From positions 56,168,406-56,232,405 of the forward strand of contig NC_065542.1 in assembly GCF_932294415.1 (NCBI RefSeq): a stretch of 64,000 nt of DNA, read 5' to 3'. The DNA comes from Quercus robur. Taxonomy: Eukaryota > Streptophyta > Magnoliopsida > Fagales > Fagaceae. The first letter of the stretch is position 1. Every line of letters begins with the position of its first letter. Below, piece after piece: positions 59,801 through 64,000 of the stretch. The notes beneath the pieces were generated by a model. It was not told the DNA's origin, did not search any database, and saw nothing but the letters and a program-made list of their open reading frames with translations. A program made the position numbers and the translations under genes.

Positions 59801-61130
59801 TAATTATCAAATTTGAATTGCTCTTGAGCTTTTTGAGCTTAGAAATTGATATTTGATTGTTTCAACTTCAATCCTATTATACTTTTCTTTGATTTAATCA
59901 TGTTTATTGTTGAAATTTCTTCTTAAACCCATCTTTAACACTAGATCTAGTTCTCCATACCACATCAAGTGGTATAAGAGCTAAAGATCCTAGATCTGAG
60001 CCACTACATTCAAATTTGAGTAAAAGGAAGCACCTTTAAGCTATGGTTGATCGTGGTAATAGTCACAGGGTAGAGGAAATCAAGATCAGAAGATAAGATG
60101 GCTGAGATGAGGCATATGATTGAAGATCTGTCGCAAGTTGTACAAGCTCTTCAATGACGAGAACAAGCACGGGATGGTGTATGGAGATTCTGCAAAATGA
60201 CCATGAACTCTGGGACATACCGGAAGATGGTCTCAACAATGAGAAAAAATATGGTAGATGAAAATTCCTTCCATGAAGTTGCACCAGTAGGAAATGTGGC
60301 ACAAACCAGATTAGAGAATCAGTTGGTGTGTGAGATTGGATGAAGGATGAAAATTGAATGAGTTTTTTTTTTTTTTTTTTGGTAGATTGGAATTCTCTAT
60401 CAATATATTGGAGTAATTAAAATATTCAAGAAAGTGATGCACACCAAGTTTTTTATGCAAGTCCTAAGAGATTTTGTAGGACATGGAAGCTTTGCATGCA
60501 CATGTTGATTTGAAAAACCAACTAGTGTTTGATGAATTTCAAAAGATAAAAATACTTCTACTACTACACACACACACACACACACACACAAGATTTCATC
60601 ATGAGATGCAAGGATGAGCCTGAGTAAATTTGGAGAACAAAGTTGTCTCAAATGATGGTGATTTATCCCACATTATTTGGTTTATATTACAAATTGAAGA
60701 AAATATCTCAATCTTGTTATAGACAAGTTACTGAGAAGCTATTTCTTGATGTACTTAGATGACAAAGAAAGAAATTATGGAAAATATTCTTCAGAATTCC
60801 AATAGATTGTGAAAAATTGAAGCCAACCTAGAGAGCATTGATGGAAGTTATTCAAACGGCACCAATACAGAAAACCGTCTAGAATACAACAAAAGGGGCA
60901 AAGATTGATGCTAGCTAACTCTAGGACAAGTTTTCTCCAATGCAACGAGTGCTAATGGAAGTTCTTCTCATTGCACCAAAACAGAAAACTGTCTAGCAAA
61001 CAACAAAAGGGGCAAAGATTGATGCTAGAAATACCCACCTAGCAAGACTGTTTGCTTTTGTTGGCAAGCAATTTGTACATGCCCTCCAAAGAAAGTGTTT
61101 TTTCAGCTTGGGGGGATACACAGAGGAATA
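59801..61130 (+). mobile_element. LTR-retrotransposon-like piece interrupting the LINE
   Basis: TGGTATAAGAGCTAAAG at 59971 resembles a primer-binding site complementary to initiator tRNA-Met (usual form TGGTATCAGAGC). Upstream sequence (59880-59970) looks like a Copia LTR 3' end. Downstream, 60836-61035 is a tandem duplication with period about 115 (CAACAAAAGGGGCAAAGATTGATGCTAG occurs twice), containing a purine tract that could be a polypurine tract. No gag or pol frame survives. An (AC)n tract lies at 60568-60590. Confidence 0.5.
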
Positions 61131-61134
61131 GACC

Positions 61135-61800
61135 TTATCTGCTGTGCTTCGAAGGAGAGGAAGCATGAGTCAAGCAATTGGTCGTTCCACACACACGCAT
61201 CAGAGTCCAACAAATCTGCCACTCGAGCCTCACTGCCCAGAGCTGAAGAAACTGAAGTGACTGTGCTGATTGAACTTCCAGGCAGCTAGCAATCCTTAAA
61301 AATCCGAATAGTTTGCCATCACCCACCCTCCATTTTGCACCCAACAGAGTGACTTTTCGCGCCTTCAAAATGCTTTTCCAGGCAAATGAACCCGATGATT
61401 GTTTGGCCTCAAAAATAGTACCATTGGGAAAGTACTTTGACTTAAAAACACGATAAAATAATGAGTTTTTATCATGAACAAGTCTCCACACTTGTTTGGC
61501 CAACATTGCATCATTAAACTTTGCTAAATCTTTAAAACCCAACCCTCATTCCTTCTTTGGTTTACAAAGCATTTCCCAATTTTTCCAATGGATTTTTCTA
61601 CTCTCCCTGTTGTCCCCACCAGAATTTCCGAATTAACATCTCATTGTCCCGACAAAGTCCCAATGGTAGTTTGAAGCACCCCACCGCAAAAGTGGGTATG
61701 GTTTGCACAACCGCCTTTAGAAGCACTTCTTTTCCTGCTTGAGAAAAGAGTTTTTCTTTCCACTCTTGCAATTTTCCCCACACTAAGGCTTTTCAGGTAT
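61135..61800 (-). mobile_element. LINE reverse-transcriptase tail remnant
   Basis: Two frames read FSQAGKEVLLKAVVQTIPTF and KFWWGQ (from 61783), then [21 protein letters not shown] and [25 protein letters not shown] (from 61542). These are the standard segments downstream of the reverse transcriptase palm in plant LINE ORF2. The 5' part of the element is absent (truncated at about 61800) and a frame change near 61550 disrupts it. Confidence 0.85.
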
Positions 61801-62159
61801 ATGTGTGACTTATTCTAAAAAAAAAAGAAAGAAAAGAAGTTATAGGCATAGCTTATTAATAATAATAAAAAAGAGGATAAAATGCAAGCATAAAATTTTA
61901 ATTAGAAATGGCATTTCCATTGCCCATAGTGTATCCTTTAAATAAATAAAGTCAATGATTTTTGGGCAAGGATTTCCCTAAGCTATTTTATAGAAATTGT
62001 TATGAGTACCGAATATATGCATTGCATTTTTTATAATTGTTTTTATATTGTAGTGGGGCTTAGTGTTTAGGCGTCGTGAATTTTTGTGAGTGGGGTGTGA
62101 AAACTTTGGTAATTTATCGTTGTATGTGGCACCACTCCTACTTTAATGTACATCTCTAG
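61801..62159. other. Intergenic DNA
   Basis: A+T-rich, nothing identifiable. Confidence 0.5.
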
Positions 62160-62701
62160 GTAGGGGTGGCAATTTGTGTTAACATATTGTGTTTGTGTCA
62201 TGTTGAGTTAGGGGTATTCGACTAAATGAGTCAACACGAACATTACCCATCAAATGACATGACCCATTTCAACATAGTTAATATTAAACCAGTTGTGTTG
62301 GTTGACACAAATCCAACTTTAAACCTGCTCCAAGACCCATTTCAACCTATTTGATATGGTTGATATTGTTTTAAATTTAATAAACAAAAAATTTCATACA
62401 AAGTTATATCTCATAACAAAAATTTACCTATAACTCATAACATCAAAAATAAAATAAATATTTGATTGTTATATGAGTTAAATGGGTCATGTTAAAATAG
62501 GTCGTTTCGTCTCAAAACAAATAAATAACTGTGTCTAATCGTGTCAATTTCAGGTTAAGCAAGTCAACTAGAAATTGGCAATTTTCTTGTTGTGTCAATT
62601 ATATCTTGACCCAATTATGACCTAAACCTGTTCAGGCTAAACCTTAACCTAAAAAACCTATGTCGTGTTCATGGATCATATTAAACATTGTCACCCCTAC
62701 A
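62160..62701. mobile_element. TIR element with TAGGGGTGGCAAT ends
   Basis: The left end TAGGGGTGGCAAT (62161) pairs with the reversed right end TAGGGGTGACAAT (ending 62700). The inside carries repeated GACCCATTTCAAC and GTGTCAATT/GTGTCATG words. Ends of this type are common in plants; hAT-like is my best guess. The target duplication is imperfect. Confidence 0.7.
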
Positions 62702-63840
62702 TCCAGGTAAGTTACTATTGGATTACTACTTGCTAGGTTTGAGACCTGAACAAAATATCTACTTACCATATTGTGAAAATAGTATTAGGACAAGATAACG
62801 TGCACAATATTTTACTAGTTCAAAATCCGAACAAGATCTATTAGTATAACATTGAATCTACATGATAGCAAAAAGATAACAAAATGTATTAAGGGTAAAT
62901 TGTACGTATACACATAAAAACAGAATTACCCTTTGGTTTATTTTGTAATACTTCCATTTCCTTCCCTTGTGGTTTTTTGAGGGCATTTGCCTTTCGATCA
63001 CATTTAGAGAGAGATTTGAAGGAAGAAAAATAATTTATTCTTGCCTTAACATCTTTGGTTCTCTCTTTAATTATCTTCTTCAATCCTCATTTGCATTTGT
63101 ATTCATGTTTACAAGAGGTAAAATTTAATGTAGAACATTATTTTTCTATCTCTTTTTTAATGGACGTTTCTTGCAATGAGTGTTGTTGGTACTTGTTACA
63201 TTATCAAATTCTGTTAAAATTAACAGAATTGTCTCATAAAATAAAATACAAGAGGCGCCTTATAAAACAAACCATAAAGAAAGTTAGTGTCACAAAGATA
63301 CATGTTTTAAAGAATATCCATAAAATCTTTTGTCAAACTAGTGCTCTAGTCGCAACATTTTCATAATAATGTTTAGATGATAATTTATTATTAGTTCTTA
63401 TCTAAACTCACTACTGATATAACTTTTTTAAAAAAAAATATTATTAACAACTTACCACTTAAATTTTATTGTGAAAATGTTGTATCTATCTATACCTTTA
63501 TTCAAAAACTAACACATAGAAAGTCAAATTAATTTGCAGGTAGATAGAAACCTAAACAGAAGGAGAGGAGATACCATCATAATGAAATATAAAAAGGAAA
63601 ATTCCATGAGGCTGTGTTTGTGGTTGAGGTCAGGGCCGGATCCGGGTCTAGGTCCGGGTCCATTAATTGCGCGGAACAGGCCTAGCTGGCGCACTAGAAT
63701 GAGTTTAGTCGTTGACCCACCTAACCTAACCTAACCCACCCACCCACCACCACCGCCCACCACCACCACCACCACCCAACTTAACAAAACATTAACTCAC
63801 CAAAACTTTCTCAAAACTGAAAAAACACAAAGAAACCAAA
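62702..63840. other. Intergenic DNA and trihelix promoter side
   Basis: A+T-rich until about 63620, then a C/G-richer stretch (63630-63780) with a CCACCACC tract just upstream of the trihelix leader. A degenerate copy of the 13508 repeat lies near 63446. No gene is seen. Confidence 0.5.
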
Positions 63841-63899
63841 CTCTCTCTCTCTCTCTCTCTCAAGTCGAAACCCTAATTTTCAAATCAAATCGAATAATA
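63841..63899 (+). promoter_or_regulatory. CT-repeat leader of the trihelix gene
   Basis: A (CT)n tract of about 21 bases (63841-63861) and an AAACCCTAA motif at 63868, common in plant 5' leaders, precede the start codon. Confidence 0.6.
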
Positions 63900-64000
63900 A
63901 TGGGCAGTCCGAGTCCGAGTCCCAGCACCACATCGAAACCACTCCCTTGGACTCACGAAGAAACCGTCCATCTGATCCAAGCTTACCAAGAAAAATGGTA
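63900..64000 (+). CDS. Trihelix transcription factor, N-terminus only
   Basis: The frame starts at ATG 63900 and runs off the window after 33 full codons. After a Ser/Pro repeat (SPSPSP) it reads PWTHEETVHLIQAYQEKWY, the first helix of the trihelix (GT-type, Myb/SANT-like) DNA-binding domain in the ASIL/ENAP-type subgroup, where WTHEET.NLI.AYQ.KWY is the standard opening. Such proteins are nuclear transcription regulators. The rest of the gene lies beyond the window, so subgroup and length cannot be settled. Confidence 0.85.
   Translation, partial: MGSPSPSPSTTSKPLPWTHEETVHLIQAYQEKW

Noticed and set aside
1..64000. tRNA, rRNA, CRISPR or bacterial-type operon features
   Set aside because: No full tRNA cloverleaf, rRNA or spaced-repeat array was seen; box A/B matches belong to SINE-like sequences, and the genome is a plant nuclear one.

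Overview
The window is nuclear DNA from a plant. Genes are intron-rich and A+T-rich, the coding regions match plant-specific families (P-class PPR, plant EAF1, FAR1/FHY3, trihelix, plant SERF), and the intergenic space is full of small plant transposons (MITEs, SINEs, LINE 3' ends). Protein style and repeat types suggest a woody eudicot of the rosid group. A Fagaceae-like genome is my best guess, but that is recollection and not something I could test.

Layout. 0-12.2 kb: a short hypothetical coiled-coil ORF (2321-2785, +), a SERF/4F5-like gene (8603-9856 plus 5' exon near 10335, -), and a direct segmental duplication of about 1.8 kb (2849-6005 and 10385-12165) whose copies have since received different transposon insertions. 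12.2-22.5 kb: no intact gene. It holds a PIF/Harbinger MITE with a clean TTA target duplication, a decayed FAR1/FHY3 (MULE transposase-derived) pseudogene (16.3-18.5 kb, -) and other repeats. 22.5-25.2 kb: a three-exon chloroplast-type PPR gene (+), orthologous in appearance to Arabidopsis At5g48730. 26.4-26.8 kb: LINE fragment. 27.4-31.1 kb: an ARID-domain gene on the minus strand whose C-terminal half is built from three tandem copies of one exon. 31.6-41.2 kb: no gene; nested and tandemly duplicated transposon-rich DNA. 41.5-58.5 kb: a complete EAF1-type gene (HSA + SANT subunit of the plant NuA4 histone acetyltransferase complex), 21 coding exons, 2032 residues, with one GC-AG intron and SINE and LINE remnants inside introns. 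59.2-61.8 kb: a LINE remnant (reverse-transcriptase tail plus RNase H) interrupted by an LTR-retrotransposon-like piece. 62.16-62.70 kb: a TIR element. 63900-end: the first 101 bases of a trihelix transcription factor gene.

The host genes are unrelated in function: organelle RNA processing (PPR), chromatin acetylation (EAF1), DNA binding (ARID, trihelix) and a small charged protein (SERF). No gene cluster or operon-like system is present. The most unusual items are the ARID gene with its exon triplication, the SERF gene whose expected start codon reads ATA, and the well-resolved transposon histories in duplicated segments that act as internal empty-site controls. All exon borders were worked out by eye from splice consensus, reading phase and family conservation; no alignment or transcript data were available.
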